Assembly (NCBI RefSeq): GCF_025460835.1
Contig: NZ_JAMXAY010000021.1
Coordinates: 1-64,000, forward strand
Reading direction: 5' to 3'
Length of the DNA: 64,000 nucleotides
Source of the DNA: Parapedobacter soli
GTDB taxonomy: Bacteria > Bacteroidota > Bacteroidia > Sphingobacteriales > Sphingobacteriaceae
Below, piece after piece: positions 38,306 through 50,200 of this stretch. Numbering within the stretch: position 1 is the first letter of the stretch; each line of letters opens with the position of its first letter. The notes below the pieces were generated by a model, which was given only the letters and a program-made list of their open reading frames with translations, was not told the DNA's origin and ran no database searches. The position numbers and the translations under genes are program-made.

Positions 38306-40933
38306 TCAGAATTTTAAGGTTACGGTTTTGCCTGCCTCTAATTGGATATCATATTCCCACACCGGTTCAAGCGAGAGCTGGGGTAGTTGCGACTCATGGT
38401 TGATGACCGCGTTTACAGGTTGCGCCCCGACAAGAAATGGATTCGTTTGCTTGCTGAGTGCCGCTTTGAAAACTGCATCCATGCCGTCTACCGGTTGTTT
38501 GGTACGGACGCGGCATGTACCTCCCACGTCACTATATACTCGGGCACCAACTAGTTTTCCATCATTCCACTCCATATCCACCACAAAGCCTCCCCGTGCC
38601 TTAAGGCCACTCACATTTCCGTCGGCCCATGCATCGGGCAAGGCAGGCAAGAGGTAAACTGTGCCATCGTGGCTTTGCAGCAACATCTCGGCAATACCCG
38701 CAGTCACGCCGAAATTCCCATCTATCTGAAAAGGGGGGTGGGCGTCCAGTAAATTCAGGTAAGAGCCGCCGGAATGTTCATCTACGCTAATGCCGGTTTC
38801 GGTGGTTAAAAACAGTTGTTTATTTAGCATTTCATAGGCATGGTTTCCATCTTCGAGCCGTGCCCACCAATTAACTTTCCATGCTTTCGACCACCCCGTA
38901 CCGCCGTCGCCCCGCATCAGCAGGCTACGTTTCGCTGCGGCTGCCAGCTGTGGCCGTGTTCGTGTGGCGATGAAGCCGGCAGGATGCAGCCCGTAAAGAT
39001 GGGATAGATGGCGATGCTTATCCTCCGGGTCGTCCCAATCTTTGTACCATTCCTGCAATTGCCCATACTGCCCAACCTGAAGCGGATGGAGGTCCTTCAA
39101 TACAGACTGCAACGAATCGGCAAAAGCCTTATCCCTATCCAGGATGCGGGCGCTACGGATCGTAAAATCAAACAGGTCTTGGATGATGCTTAGATCCATC
39201 GTAGAAGCAATGCTTACCGAACCGACACGTTTACCATTTACGCGGAATGAATTTTCGGGCGACGTCGACGGGTTAGTCACCCACCTCCCCTGACCATCCT
39301 TAACGAGCCAATCGAGCATAAAGGTTGCCGCACCCTTCATGAGGGGATAGGCATTATCCCGCAGAAAGTCTAGATTGCCCGTATATTGATAGTGCTCCCA
39401 CAGGTGGCGGCAGAACCATCCACCGGCCATCGGCCAGATGGCCCAACGCGGCTGCCCGGAGGGGTCTCCCCAATCGGCTCCACCCGCTGGGGAGGTATCG
39501 GCCCATATATCCGTATTGTGATGTGCCGTCCAGCCTCTTGCGCCGTAATTTATCCGTGCGGTTTTCGCCCCGTTTTTGGCCAGCTGGCCAATGAAGTCTA
39601 TTAAAGGTTCGGCACACTCCGACAAATTGGTCACTTCAGCGGGCCAATAGTTCATCTCGGTGTTGATGTTGGTTGTATAATTAGACCCCCAGGGCGGTTG
39701 CATTTTATTATTCCATATCCCTTGTAGATTCATCGCCGGCCCACCCGACCTGGACCCGGCAATCATCAAGTATCGGCCGTATTGAAACAGCAAAGTGGTG
39801 AGTTGCGGGTCGCGGTATCCGCCAGCGGCGGTATATTGCACCAACCGGGTATCGGTGGGCAGGAGCGTCGCTGAATCGGCCCCTAAATTTAACCGTACAC
39901 GGCTGAACAGCGTGTTGTAATCTGTTATGTGACTTTTCAACAATGTGTCATACGATTTCCCTTTGGATGCGGTGAGGTGTTTTTCAGCTTCCGCAGCCGG
40001 GTCTTTGCCGTCCTTTCCCGGGTGGTTGAAAGGTCCGTTGTAACTGGTCCCCACAGAAACCAGCAAGACCACTTCCGTGGCATCTTTCACTTCCATCCCC
40101 AGTGTATCGGTTCTCACACTACCTCCATTGACCATGGCTTTTACATGCACCTCGTAGTTGATCCCTTGTCCATCCGGATTTTGTGCATACTCGATTTGAC
40201 GTTTGTCATAACTCCGATGGGCAACATACTCGGGGCACTTCCCGCTCATGACCAAGTGATCATCTGTCAAACTGGTAAGCTGATGTGGCATTGGGTTCTT
40301 AAACCGTGTATTAAACGATAGGGCATTGGGGGTGGAAGCGGTAAACCGTATCACAATCAACTGGTCGGGATAACTGCTAAAAACCTCCCGGGTGAATATA
40401 GTCTCCCCGACCTCAAATGACGTTCGGGCAACTGCCGTATTCAGATCAAGTTGCCGATGATAGTTGGTTACACCGCCCTTTTGCAGGTCGTGATCGAACA
40501 ACATACTCCCCAAGGTGAGATACCGCGCAGAATACGGACCCAACATCTTCTTAGCCAACGTGTCGCCACGAAGGTAGTCTTCCTCGAATAGCGCCCGGCG
40601 GATCTCAGGAAGCACTTCCGCCGCACGCGGATTATTGGTTTCCCGCGGACCGCCTGACCATAGGAAAGCTTCGTTGAGTTGCAATTCATCCAACTGAGTG
40701 CCACCATAGACCATGGCGCCGAGCCTACCATTGCCAACGGGGAGCGCTTCGTTCCAATTTCCGGCCGGCTGTTTATACCATAGCCGAAGCAACGAGTCGA
40801 CGACGGGAGTAGGATAGGCTGCCCCATCTCCCAAAGCACATCCATGATAAAATAGTATCGCAAATAGGGGCAAGACGAATAATCTGCGCCGTAGCATAGA
40901 TTGGTTGATTTTAGGCATAACGTTATTCATCAT
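38306..40933 (-). CDS. Glycoside hydrolase family 95 alpha-L-fucosidase or alpha-L-galactosidase
   Basis: An inverting exo-enzyme with an (alpha/alpha)6 barrel. Starts at 40933, 40930 or 40918 are possible; the hydrophobic segment is [15 protein letters not shown], perhaps a lipoprotein. Family residues are present: [19 protein letters not shown] near the N-terminus, [13 protein letters not shown] with the paired Asn, [10 protein letters not shown] with the general acid Glu, and FQIDGNFG with the Asp. Two residues before the first catalytic Asn the sequence is Thr (codon 39674-39676), where plant and bifidobacterial fucosidases have His. A similar Thr has been linked to L-galactose tolerance in a Bacteroides GH95 (from memory). 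The start overlaps the stop of the upstream gene (ATGATGAATAA), indicating translational coupling. Confidence 0.92.
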   Translation of the reverse strand: MMNNVMPKINQSMLRRRLFVLPLFAILFYHGCALGDGAAYPTPVVDSLLRLWYKQPAGNWNEALPVGNGRLGAMVYGGTQLDELQLNEAFLWSGGPRETNNPRAAEVLPEIRRALFEEDYLRGDTLAKKMLGPYSARYLTLGSMLFDHDLQKGGVTNYHRQLDLNTAVARTSFEVGETIFTREVFSSYPDQLIVIRFTASTPNALSFNTRFKNPMPHQLTSLTDDHLVMSGKCPEYVAHRSYDKRQIEYAQNPDGQGINYEVHVKAMVNGGSVRTDTLGMEVKDATEVVLLVSVGTSYNGPFNHPGKDGKDPAAEAEKHLTASKGKSYDTLLKSHITDYNTLFSRVRLNLGADSATLLPTDTRLVQYTAAGGYRDPQLTTLLFQYGRYLMIAGSRSGGPAMNLQGIWNNKMQPPWGSNYTTNINTEMNYWPAEVTNLSECAEPLIDFIGQLAKNGAKTARINYGARGWTAHHNTDIWADTSPAGGADWGDPSGQPRWAIWPMAGGWFCRHLWEHYQYTGNLDFLRDNAYPLMKGAATFMLDWLVKDGQGRWVTNPSTSPENSFRVNGKRVGSVSIASTMDLSIIQDLFDFTIRSARILDRDKAFADSLQSVLKDLHPLQVGQYGQLQEWYKDWDDPEDKHRHLSHLYGLHPAGFIATRTRPQLAAAAKRSLLMRGDGGTGWSKAWKVNWWARLEDGNHAYEMLNKQLFLTTETGISVDEHSGGSYLNLLDAHPPFQIDGNFGVTAGIAEMLLQSHDGTVYLLPALPDAWADGNVSGLKARGGFVVDMEWNDGKLVGARVYSDVGGTCRVRTKQPVDGMDAVFKAALSKQTNPFLVGAQPVNAVINHESQLPQLSLEPVWEYDIQLEAGKTVTLKF

Positions 40934-43877
40934 GGTCTCTTAATGCTGTTACGGTAAGGGGCTGGGGTGATTCCCCCCAGTTTCTTTGATAATTCTGGCT
41001 GTCAGAAATTGATATATCCACCGATCCCATTGCTGCAACCGGACTGTCGTTGCCCCCCATGGTTACAGTTTCAATACCAGTTAGCTTCGCTCCGTGTACG
41101 TTCTTCAGGAATAGTGCATATCGACCATCCTGTTCTTCATAATTAAATGTGCAATCGGTCAATTCGAGGTTTTTTACGTGCCGAGCCCAAAAACCGTAGG
41201 AAGGCTGTACACGCAGGTTGGATACATTATACTGGCCTACACCCAACTCGGGTGGCCGCTGCGTGGTATCGGAGAGCGGGTTTCCTCCTTTGGTTAGGAT
41301 ATGTACGTCGCTGAACTTCACATTGGTTACAAAACCTGTGTGCCGGCCGTTAGGCAGACGAAAAGACGCCCCTTCAACGACAGCTCCAGCACGAGGTAGT
41401 CGATAACCCGCAATGATCGGCGCAGCCCTGCGTTGTGAGCCATCATACGGCTTCCAACGGATGTCATTATCCCGGTATGAGCTACCGCCATATAATTCAG
41501 TGACATCCACACCATTAATAACAATATTATCAACCACGCCGATATCCACGTTCGTCACCAACAACTCATCCCGTAAAGCACCATTTTCCATGAATTTCTG
41601 CCGTGTCACTTCAGCACCCAATACGCGTCCCCGGTTAGATATTGAGAGGAAAAACGGTGTTGTAGTCCGGAGCATCTTAGAGCGCGAGTGGATGCGGCCG
41701 GTACGCCCGCTATTCAAGAAAATATTTCGCACATGGCCGCCGTCGTTGGTGGAGATGGAAAACCCAGCCTTATTTGCTCCCAGCACGTAGATATTATCTA
41801 CATAAACATCGCTAATGTCATCGGCCGTTTCCGATCCAATTTGGAAAAGGTTGCAGTTTGTATCGCCGATAATATTCCGTACCCAGTAATTTTTCGCTTT
41901 GCGGGTAAAGCCTAACGAGCAATCCGAGCCAAGTTTCACGATATCGTCTGAACTTACTTTGGAATAAATGTTAGTTACTGTCACCTCGTTGCACCCCATG
42001 AAATCATAGATGTCACGGGCATTCCCCGCATGATGTTTTGCAAAATAGGTGTCATGTACGTGGATACTATCCGTGCCGGTGGCCAATAATACAAAGTGGC
42101 CGCCGCGATCGATATGCAGCATGTTTGATAAATCGGTTCGCTTTTCATTCCGTTCGTTAATATAATAAGGTTCGTCAAGGACCTCATCGTACCAAAGGTC
42201 ATCTTGCGTATGTAGTCCCCCGATTTCGATATTCGTACAAAGCTTAAAGGTAAACATTTTGTCAGCCCGGTTATCGGGTGCATTATTCATCACCCGGTCG
42301 CTGGTCACCAGGTTGCCATCGCCCGTAATCCGCCCATTCCCGATGATCTTTATGTTATCAAGCCGCTCCCCGAAAAATAGCGTGTTCCGGAAATAGGTGT
42401 GCCCCACATCTTGTTTGGTTAACCAATTTTCAGGTTCTTCATAGGGACCTGTGTCGGTCGGGGATAATCCCGAACGATAGGCCCGGTCGCTGAACCACGT
42501 TGTTTCCGGCGCATCGGTACCTTTCAATGCCTTGATTACCGCCTGGGCGCTTATATACAGGTACACGTTGCTTTTCAGGTGTACAGTACGTACGGGATAA
42601 ATCCCTTCGCTGAAAAACAGGGTGCCGCCTCCCAGCCTGCTGATTGAATCGATCGCGAGGTTGATGTGTTCTGTGTCATCGCTGACACCGTTGCCCGAAG
42701 CGCCAAACCGTTTCACGTCCATTTTGCCCGAAAAGAATCGCACGCTATTGGAAGGCCCTGCGTGCGGACCATTCTCCACGACCAGCCTGAAGGTGTATAA
42801 CGTATCCGGTGTCAATCCTGAAATCCCGGCGGAACCATTTTTTGTGTCGATTTTAGCTTTGGCTTCTTCCCACGTCTTACCGTTATCCAACGACTGCATC
42901 AGTTTTACACATGTGCCTCGTGTGGCTTTCCATTTGAACCGCGTTGATGTATAGGTATCAAGGGTTTCCACATAGGTACGTTTCCGGTCAACGACCCGCT
43001 CAAAGTTGGAGATGGTATTCGAAACCACCAATTCTGCCGTTTCTGCACCGATACCGGGGCTGTTGAGATTTTGCGGTTCGGTAATGGAGTAACCCGCCCG
43101 GATCCAGAATCTACCGGGAGTTGAAAATTTCACATCTCGGATAGTGACGACAACGTCGTCACCATTGGCCGGACGTAGATCCAATCCGCTCAGCACCAAC
43201 CTACGCCCACCACCTACCTTGTCTTCAATAACCGCAGACCCTACATGTTGGTAGCTATAATTTGTACCGGTCCGCCCGATGGGCTGCCGTTCCATTTCCG
43301 CCAAGAGAACCTCACCGCGGCCAATTACATTTACGGTAGTATTCTCCGGGGTCGGGTGGATACCTGTGGGGAGGTCAAAATAAACCGTCGCATCAGGGCT
43401 GCGCTGGCCTGCCGTAAAAGATAAGACTAAATCAACCGAGGCATTCGCCGTTACTTGCTGCGGTACCAAGTGAAGCTTACCGCCGAGGGCCGCGGGGTGG
43501 GATTTAATGTAGAATTTTTTTCGTAGTTTTCCACTATCGTCCAAGACCTCCAATACGTCGCCTGGCTCTAGTTCACCCTGGCTTTTAGGGCTTCCGCTAC
43601 GATTCGTGACTTGGTATCGTTGCCGGGTACCATCTGCGGATGCAAGCTGGGATAAAAGAACATCGACGTTGGGTGCGATTAAAACAAGTCCTTCACCGGG
43701 AGCGCTATCTACCGTATATGCATAGGTTTTCCCAACAATGGTCACCAGTGTGTCTTTTTTGATTGCAATGACATGCGTTGCCCGCTTTTTGGGCTTGATG
43801 ATAGCATCCGCGACCGAAAGGCATGGAAGAAACAGGGCTATAAACAAACTGATTGGGTGCATTATAATTCCTTTCAT
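40923..43877 (-). CDS. GH28-like right-handed beta-helix protein with N-terminal extension
   Basis: A secreted protein of 984 residues, probably acting on a pectic backbone. The signal peptide ends near SVADA. Residues about 25-385 form several beta-sandwich segments, including a fibronectin-III-like one ([20 protein letters not shown]). From M386 the classic entry to a beta-helix appears ([20 protein letters not shown], then [14 protein letters not shown]). In the catalytic zone [11 protein letters not shown] resembles the Asp pair of polygalacturonase-type GH28. The GHG turn expected shortly after is replaced ([10 protein letters not shown]), so catalysis may differ from the canonical family. 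It overlaps the GH95 start by 11 bases. Calling it polygalacturonase would be premature. Confidence 0.8.
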   Translation of the reverse strand: MKGIIMHPISLFIALFLPCLSVADAIIKPKKRATHVIAIKKDTLVTIVGKTYAYTVDSAPGEGLVLIAPNVDVLLSQLASADGTRQRYQVTNRSGSPKSQGELEPGDVLEVLDDSGKLRKKFYIKSHPAALGGKLHLVPQQVTANASVDLVLSFTAGQRSPDATVYFDLPTGIHPTPENTTVNVIGRGEVLLAEMERQPIGRTGTNYSYQHVGSAVIEDKVGGGRRLVLSGLDLRPANGDDVVVTIRDVKFSTPGRFWIRAGYSITEPQNLNSPGIGAETAELVVSNTISNFERVVDRKRTYVETLDTYTSTRFKWKATRGTCVKLMQSLDNGKTWEEAKAKIDTKNGSAGISGLTPDTLYTFRLVVENGPHAGPSNSVRFFSGKMDVKRFGASGNGVSDDTEHINLAIDSISRLGGGTLFFSEGIYPVRTVHLKSNVYLYISAQAVIKALKGTDAPETTWFSDRAYRSGLSPTDTGPYEEPENWLTKQDVGHTYFRNTLFFGERLDNIKIIGNGRITGDGNLVTSDRVMNNAPDNRADKMFTFKLCTNIEIGGLHTQDDLWYDEVLDEPYYINERNEKRTDLSNMLHIDRGGHFVLLATGTDSIHVHDTYFAKHHAGNARDIYDFMGCNEVTVTNIYSKVSSDDIVKLGSDCSLGFTRKAKNYWVRNIIGDTNCNLFQIGSETADDISDVYVDNIYVLGANKAGFSISTNDGGHVRNIFLNSGRTGRIHSRSKMLRTTTPFFLSISNRGRVLGAEVTRQKFMENGALRDELLVTNVDIGVVDNIVINGVDVTELYGGSSYRDNDIRWKPYDGSQRRAAPIIAGYRLPRAGAVVEGASFRLPNGRHTGFVTNVKFSDVHILTKGGNPLSDTTQRPPELGVGQYNVSNLRVQPSYGFWARHVKNLELTDCTFNYEEQDGRYALFLKNVHGAKLTGIETVTMGGNDSPVAAMGSVDISISDSQNYQRNWGESPQPLTVTALRDHDE

Positions 43878-43900
43878 TGTGGATCATTTGGCTTCCGGAA

Positions 43901-45421
43901 CTATTCACGGTTTAGCCGCAATTTTAACTGGGCCTCAAACAAGGATAGCGGGCGGACCTCCTCGCCGAACAATTGATTAATTTGTTCGTTTTCAAAGATG
44001 ACCTGCCTATTGGATTGAAACCCCACCAAAATCGGGCGAGCAATGGTATAATTACGCCTTCGTTCCATATCCCAAAAGTTATAGTGCCGGTCACGCGATG
44101 AGCTGTGTTTAAAATTCCATAGCACCAATTGTTTTCCGTGGTGCGGAAAACCGGGCTCCGGCCCGCCAAGGTTGGCAAATATCCCGCCATCAATATCATC
44201 AAACAGATTAGCATAAGGTTGCCCCGAATGGATATCGATGTTCTGATCCTCGCCGAGCGTGCAACGTGTGATAACCGATGATACCGCCCCGTACCCTATT
44301 CCTGGCCCATGGTGGTGCGCACCGTTGAAATGGCAGTTTTTAATCAACACGCCGTAGCCGCTGCGCGCATGGACGGACGTGTGACCTTTTTTCCCGCTGA
44401 AGATGACATCCTCCACGGTAACGGCAAAGCCCGCCCGGATATGGATTGCATCGTTCCAATCGCGGAATTCACAATTCCGTATCCAACTATTCCGGACATT
44501 TTCCATCCCCAGGGCCATATAACCACTGTCGTGAATGGCGTCCTTGTGGTGCACAAAATCTTCCGGGTAGCTGCGCCAATTACTGGTAAACAGGATATCT
44601 TCTACACCACATTCGGCTATCGATTCGAAGGCATGCAGCTCGAATGGCGCCGCATCTACCAAGGTGAGATCAAACTGGATGGGATTCTTGAAGCGTATAC
44701 GGTTTTCCTGCACCTGCTCAATAACGTGTATCTCCTGAATCTGCATCCCTCCCCGGGGACCAAACAACCGATCCCACTTTGGTTTGAGTGGTAATTGTCC
44801 GAAATATTTTCTTGTAAACGCTTCGCTGCGGTGTCTAAGCACAACGTGTTGTCCGGGGCGGAGGCCGCTCCCATCTTCCACATCCACCCAAAAACTTCCT
44901 CTGGCCGCATCGCTTACCACCGTTGTCAATCGTTTGGACCGGCTATTAGCGGGCTGGAAGAGGAACAGCCGGCGCCCCACCCAAATGTTGGCCTGATAGA
45001 TTTCTGTTCCTCCCGGACCGCTACCGCTACCTTTCAACACGATGTTGCTTGAATTGACATGAAGTTGACGGCGACTGGCCGTATCGGCAGACACCAAGAA
45101 CCTTCCCGGGGGAAAAAACACAACTCCTCCGCCCGGATGAGCTTGGGCCGCGTCTATTGCCGCCTGGATACCCGCTTCATCAGGTAGATCGTCATCCGGG
45201 ACGGCGCCATAGCGGGTCACATCGAAGTGTTTGCGGTTTGAGACATCAGGAATCTCTTCCTCCGAAAAGTGGTAGCCGGCGTAGGAAAAATCAGGCAAAG
45301 TAGCGGATGTACCCGTTTTGTAAGCCAGCACATACTCGTCCCACAAGGTAGCCTGTTGCTGGGCATAGATTGTTAAAGTAGCTGAGAGGAGACACCCCGC
45401 GATGCCAATCGCCTTTCTCAT
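43901..45421 (-). CDS. Pectate-lyase-superfamily beta-helix protein, possibly with DUF4955-type end
   Basis: A secreted protein of 506 residues with a signal peptide ending TIYAQ. A pectate-lyase-3-type opening is clear (HFDVTRYGAVPDDDLPDEAG, PGGGVVFFPPGRFLV), followed by helix coils (VEDVIFSGKKGHTSVHARSG, IKNCHFNGAHHHGPGIGYGA). The C-terminal 110 residues (IDGGIFANLGGPEPGF, then NFWDMERRRNYTI) resemble what I recall as DUF4955 in Bacteroidota PUL proteins; this is uncertain. It lies 26 bases after SusD and 23 bases before the GH28-like gene. Substrate and reaction are not known; a backbone-cleaving role is inferred from fold and company. Confidence 0.75.
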   Translation of the reverse strand: MRKAIGIAGCLLSATLTIYAQQQATLWDEYVLAYKTGTSATLPDFSYAGYHFSEEEIPDVSNRKHFDVTRYGAVPDDDLPDEAGIQAAIDAAQAHPGGGVVFFPPGRFLVSADTASRRQLHVNSSNIVLKGSGSGPGGTEIYQANIWVGRRLFLFQPANSRSKRLTTVVSDAARGSFWVDVEDGSGLRPGQHVVLRHRSEAFTRKYFGQLPLKPKWDRLFGPRGGMQIQEIHVIEQVQENRIRFKNPIQFDLTLVDAAPFELHAFESIAECGVEDILFTSNWRSYPEDFVHHKDAIHDSGYMALGMENVRNSWIRNCEFRDWNDAIHIRAGFAVTVEDVIFSGKKGHTSVHARSGYGVLIKNCHFNGAHHHGPGIGYGAVSSVITRCTLGEDQNIDIHSGQPYANLFDDIDGGIFANLGGPEPGFPHHGKQLVLWNFKHSSSRDRHYNFWDMERRRNYTIARPILVGFQSNRQVIFENEQINQLFGEEVRPLSLFEAQLKLRLNRE

Positions 45422-45447
45422 AATGAATGTTTGCTGCTAGTGTTGTT

Positions 45448-47187
45448 TTATAACAAAGGATTAAACGTTCCTCCCGGCCAGCCACTTGTTTGTTCCAGGT
45501 TACTATTCAATTGTAAATGCTCAGCCGGGATGGCAAAAAAGTAGTACTCCGGCTTCCAATTGATGTCAAACTGCGTATCCAGAAGCTTCGGTGCGCTCTC
45601 GAAGTAGTCTGTATAATTCGTATTCAAATGACTGATGAGCTCTTGCGAAGTCATTGAATTGCGCACCGCGTTCCATTGGTCCGTCGGGACTTTCAATGTA
45701 ATGGTGAGCCCATAGCGACGGGTCCCATTTAATTCATCTTCGAACAACCTTCTCCTTCTTAAGTCCCAATAACGTTTATTCTCAAAGGCAAATTCAATCT
45801 TTCGCTCCAACATAATCGCATCCCGCATCTGAGCAATATTCATCCCATCGGCTAAACCATACCTACTATCGGTGCCCGATTCGATTCCTGCCCTCGCTCT
45901 CAATGCCGTTATCTCCGTATACGCTTCTTCGATTTTACCAATCTCGTTTGCTGCTTCAGCCAGGTTGAGTAAAACTTCTGCAAATCGAAGTTCAATCCAA
46001 TCCGTACTGCTGTTGAATGCTTGGATGGCACTCTGATTCTCATCTATCGCTTTTCGCGTATAAAAACCTGAAGGGGTAGGGCTGTTTTGTTCAGACCCAA
46101 TATACGTCCATTGAATCCGTCCACTCTGTCTTGCAGACATCCCAAGTTCCCACAAGCTCCCATTATAAACGATTGTCTGGTTAAAACGGGGGTCACGATT
46201 CAGCCAAAAGTAGTCGGGGTCGTATGCATAATCAGAGGCGAGATCATCAATAGCTTTCCCATCTTTCATTGGGAAAGCTTGCACAATATCCCATGTCGGC
46301 CGATTGCCACCGGTAGAGCCTTGCGAGACATCCAGTGGACGAGTGGCAGCTGCCCAGTTATTATAACTGGCCGGATCGCTTGGGGAGTACTGATATCTTC
46401 TCACAAAAACACTCTCCTTATTCATTTCTTCAAACCATAGCTCGGAGAAGCTGGGATACAAGCCGAATCCCATACTTTCCAAGAATGCTTTGGCCTCAAA
46501 ATTAGCATCATAGGCCGCCTGCCAACGGTCAGTCGCATCCTGATCAGGATCAAACTGCGGGCTAGCATAATATAATAATATCCTTCCCTTTACGGCCAGA
46601 GCCGTTCCTTTATGTACCCGGCCGTTATTCTCGGCCGAACCCTGGGAGACCGCCGGCAGGTATTCGATTGCTAAATCCAAATCTGCAATGATTTGTTGCA
46701 TACATTCAGAAGTGCTGCTTCTTTTCACCAACAAATCATCTGTCAATTGCTGGGGCTCGAGAATGAGCGGCACCCCCCCATATAATTTAACCATCTCGAA
46801 ATATTCCCACGCCCTGAAAAACAGTGCTTGGCCTTTTAGCCATTGTTTATCTGCATCTTCTAGGGTACCTTGATCAATCTCCGCCAATAAAATGTTGATT
46901 CTTCTGATATGATCATAGGGCCAATAGTCGACCGAATTTTCCGTTAATTGCCCGTACATATAGCTTCCGCCTCCAGCGGTTTCGTCAGAAATACCTGCGT
47001 TTGACGTATTCCATTCCGGCAAGCATTGCGCGTGTATCCGATTGACGTAAGCTGTTGCCAGATCAAGGTCATTCCATACATTGTCCGCTTCACCTATTTT
47101 ACCGAGGTCTTTCTTATCTAAAATCTTTTCGCAACCGCTCAGGAGGCAACCAACCAGCGTTATATATATAAATTTATAGAATTTCAT
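45448..47187 (-). CDS. SusD/RagB-like glycan-binding lipoprotein, internal pair of PUL C
   Basis: Surface lipoprotein of 579 residues with lipobox CLLSGC followed by EKILDKKDLG. The TPR core has FFRAWEYFEMVKLYGGVPLI, and the C-terminus has ERKIEFAFENKRYWDLRRRR and YYFFAIPAEHLQLN. It lies 17 bases after its SusC partner. The gene is richer in AT than those of PULs A and B, as is the SusC gene next to it, suggesting that the pair entered together. Confidence 0.95.
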   Translation of the reverse strand: MKFYKFIYITLVGCLLSGCEKILDKKDLGKIGEADNVWNDLDLATAYVNRIHAQCLPEWNTSNAGISDETAGGGSYMYGQLTENSVDYWPYDHIRRINILLAEIDQGTLEDADKQWLKGQALFFRAWEYFEMVKLYGGVPLILEPQQLTDDLLVKRSSTSECMQQIIADLDLAIEYLPAVSQGSAENNGRVHKGTALAVKGRILLYYASPQFDPDQDATDRWQAAYDANFEAKAFLESMGFGLYPSFSELWFEEMNKESVFVRRYQYSPSDPASYNNWAAATRPLDVSQGSTGGNRPTWDIVQAFPMKDGKAIDDLASDYAYDPDYFWLNRDPRFNQTIVYNGSLWELGMSARQSGRIQWTYIGSEQNSPTPSGFYTRKAIDENQSAIQAFNSSTDWIELRFAEVLLNLAEAANEIGKIEEAYTEITALRARAGIESGTDSRYGLADGMNIAQMRDAIMLERKIEFAFENKRYWDLRRRRLFEDELNGTRRYGLTITLKVPTDQWNAVRNSMTSQELISHLNTNYTDYFESAPKLLDTQFDINWKPEYYFFAIPAEHLQLNSNLEQTSGWPGGTFNPLL

Positions 47188-47204
47188 AATAAAAACAGTT
47201 TGAA

Positions 47205-50200
47205 TTATAGTCCGATATTTAATCCGAAAGAATACGTTGCCATCATGGGATACGATTGAATGTTATTCATCTCTGCATCATAAATTTTATTGCCGCTATA
47301 CAGCATGAAAAGATTCGATCCTGTGAAAAATATCCTTGTACTTTTCACATTGATTCCCTTAAGTATTCCTTGTGGCAGGCTATATGAAATATTTATGTTT
47401 TTAAACCGCAAAAAAGTAAGATCTTGAAGCCAGAAAGTTGATTCGTCAAAACGTGTACGGTAACCCGTTACCCGATATCCGGGGTATTCTCCATTTGGAT
47501 TTTCGGGAGACCAGCTATCGGCCCAATAGGCAAATGAAGACTCCTCCGCTCGTGCTTGGATATCCCTTCCAGATGTGGGCAACATAGCGTTACCGCCAGC
47601 AACCCCTTGCAGCAGTACATCAACACTGAAGGCACCGAAGGAAGCACCGAAAGACAGTCCGAAATTCATCGGAGGAATACGATAGTCAGAAATATACATC
47701 CGATCGTCTGAAGTAATCCGGCCGTCGGGTGAATCTGAATTCGGCCCTCTAAGATCTTTGTAGTTTAACATTCCAAGTTGGGGAGCCACACCTAAGATGG
47801 TATAACCCTCGGGTAAGGCATCCAGATCAGCCTGTGTGCGTAGGATACCGCTAGCTACATATCCTAAAATCCCATTCACCGGGCGGCCTATTTTCGACAG
47901 GTAAGGCCGTATATTCTCTGCTTCGTCCAACTTGGTTACTTTATTGGTTGCATACCCAAAGTTTCCTCGCACAAAGTAAGCGATTGATTTATCGGAATTT
48001 CCAGTCTGGTTTGCATACCCCAATTCGATCTCAAAACCTCGGGAATCGATTTCTTGATAATTCTCATCAGGCATAGCAGCTCCTAATGTACTTGGAAGGC
48101 TTAATTGCCGCGATCCAAGGATGTCATATGTGTGCCTAAAAAATCCATCGATTTTGATATTGAACTTATTGTCCAAAAACTGAGCGTCGACTCCTCCATT
48201 GTACGATAATGACTTTTCCCAGGTTATCCCCCTATTAGCGAGAACACCCTGTTCCAAGCCGAACGTTGCCTGATCGAAAATGGCTCCCGGCACGATATTG
48301 TATGATTGTAACCACTGAAAGTTGCCTACTGCATCATTCCCCAGTACACCGACAGACGCTCTCAATTTAAGGTCATTTACAAATCCGTTTTCGTTAAAAA
48401 AAGACTCTTCTGAAATCCGCCATCCCGCAGAAATGGAAGGAAAAAATCCCCAGCGCTTTTCCGGTGCGAAAATGACTGACCCGTCGTAACGGAATGAGGC
48501 TTCTAAAAGATATTTCTGCGCATAATTATAACCGATCAGCCCAACATAAGACAGTCTGGCCAGCTCACTTTCAGACCCATTCACAGTAGAATTCACATTG
48601 CTACCTCCGACATACTGGTCGATTTTAGCAGAGATAAAATCATCCCTACGACCACTAAAATACAAGTCGCTTTCTTCTGCCTGCTCATAGACCAGCAACG
48701 CATCAATATTATGCTTATCGAAACTCCGAGTATAATTGAGTTGGGCATTAAATTGGTACCGGTCACCCTTGTCATATCTCGACTGTAAAAATTCGGCCGC
48801 TGCCCGCGGTCTTATACCGACCGCCTGATCTCCCACGATGTGATTGTGTTCGCCCAGGGTATTGAAGAGTGTCATGTTATACGGTAGGTTAAACTGCTTG
48901 ATATACCGATTTCTATTATACTTGTTATAGGAGACTTTCGCACTTAACCCCTCAATAAATGGCACTTTATAATTTAACGCTACGGTATAATTGAGTCCGT
49001 TCCATTCCCTATCGTTGTATCCGGCTGAGCCGCGATCGAGCACAACACCCGGATGCCATTCTACCCAATTACCTACAGGCTGCCCATTGATATATGGAGG
49101 TACCATACTCGATCTTAGCAATAAGGCCTTGTACAGGTCTTCCAACCGCCAATTGTTGATATCCCAGCTTGGTCCATTCGTATTTCGCTTGTCTGTATTT
49201 AAATCAAGAGAAACTTTAAGGTGTTTCGTTATTGAAACATCCACATTGCCTCGTAAATTCAACTTTTTGTAACCTACATTATCGAAAGTACCTGTGGCAT
49301 AATTATATGACCCCCCCAAGAAATACCGTACCGTGGATGTTCCCCCACTCACGTCCAACGAATGTTGAGTAGTTAGTGGGTCCTTCCACATTTCCTCCAC
49401 CCAATCCCAAGAGTTCGTTTTAAAATAATCCAACTCATCCTGCGTATAATACCTAGCGTCGGTGGTTGGCACATTCGTATATTTTAATTGATGGTTTATT
49501 TGAGAAGCATGTTCGTATGCATTTAACGTCTTAGGAAGCTTTGTTGGCGTTTGCACGCCCACCAAACCGCTATATGACAACCGAGGCGCACCCTCCTTGC
49601 CTCTTTTTGTAGTCACCAAAATAACGCCATTGGCCGCTCTCGAACCATAAATTGCGGCTGAAGCCCCATCTTTCAATACGGTGATGCTCTCCACTTCCGT
49701 TGGCCCTAACCCATCGAATGCGAATTTATCACTTACAATGCCATCGATAACATATAGCGGATCGGCATTGTTAAATGTACCTTGTGCCCGTACCCGAATA
49801 GAAGACTCCATTCCCGGGGTTCCAGCGGCTTGTGTTATGGTGACCCCCGACAGCCTGCCAGACAACGCATTAGAAAGGTTGTCAACCGGCGTATCCTTAA
49901 AGTCCGAACTATTAACGGACGACACCGACCCGGTTATACTCCCCCGGGTTTGCGTACGATAACCTGTAACCACCACATCTTCCAGTTGCCTTAAATCCGG
50001 CGCTAAAATGATATTGATAACGGACTGGTCATTAACTGCAACCTCTTGTTGAATGTAACCCAAAAAACTAAACACCAGCGTGGCATTTGCAGGCACATTT
50101 ATTTCATAGTTTCCGTTTTGATCACTAACCGTAGCGCTAGCGGTTTCTTTGACTTTGATCGATACCCCGGATAAAACGCCTTGATCATCTGAGACATTCC

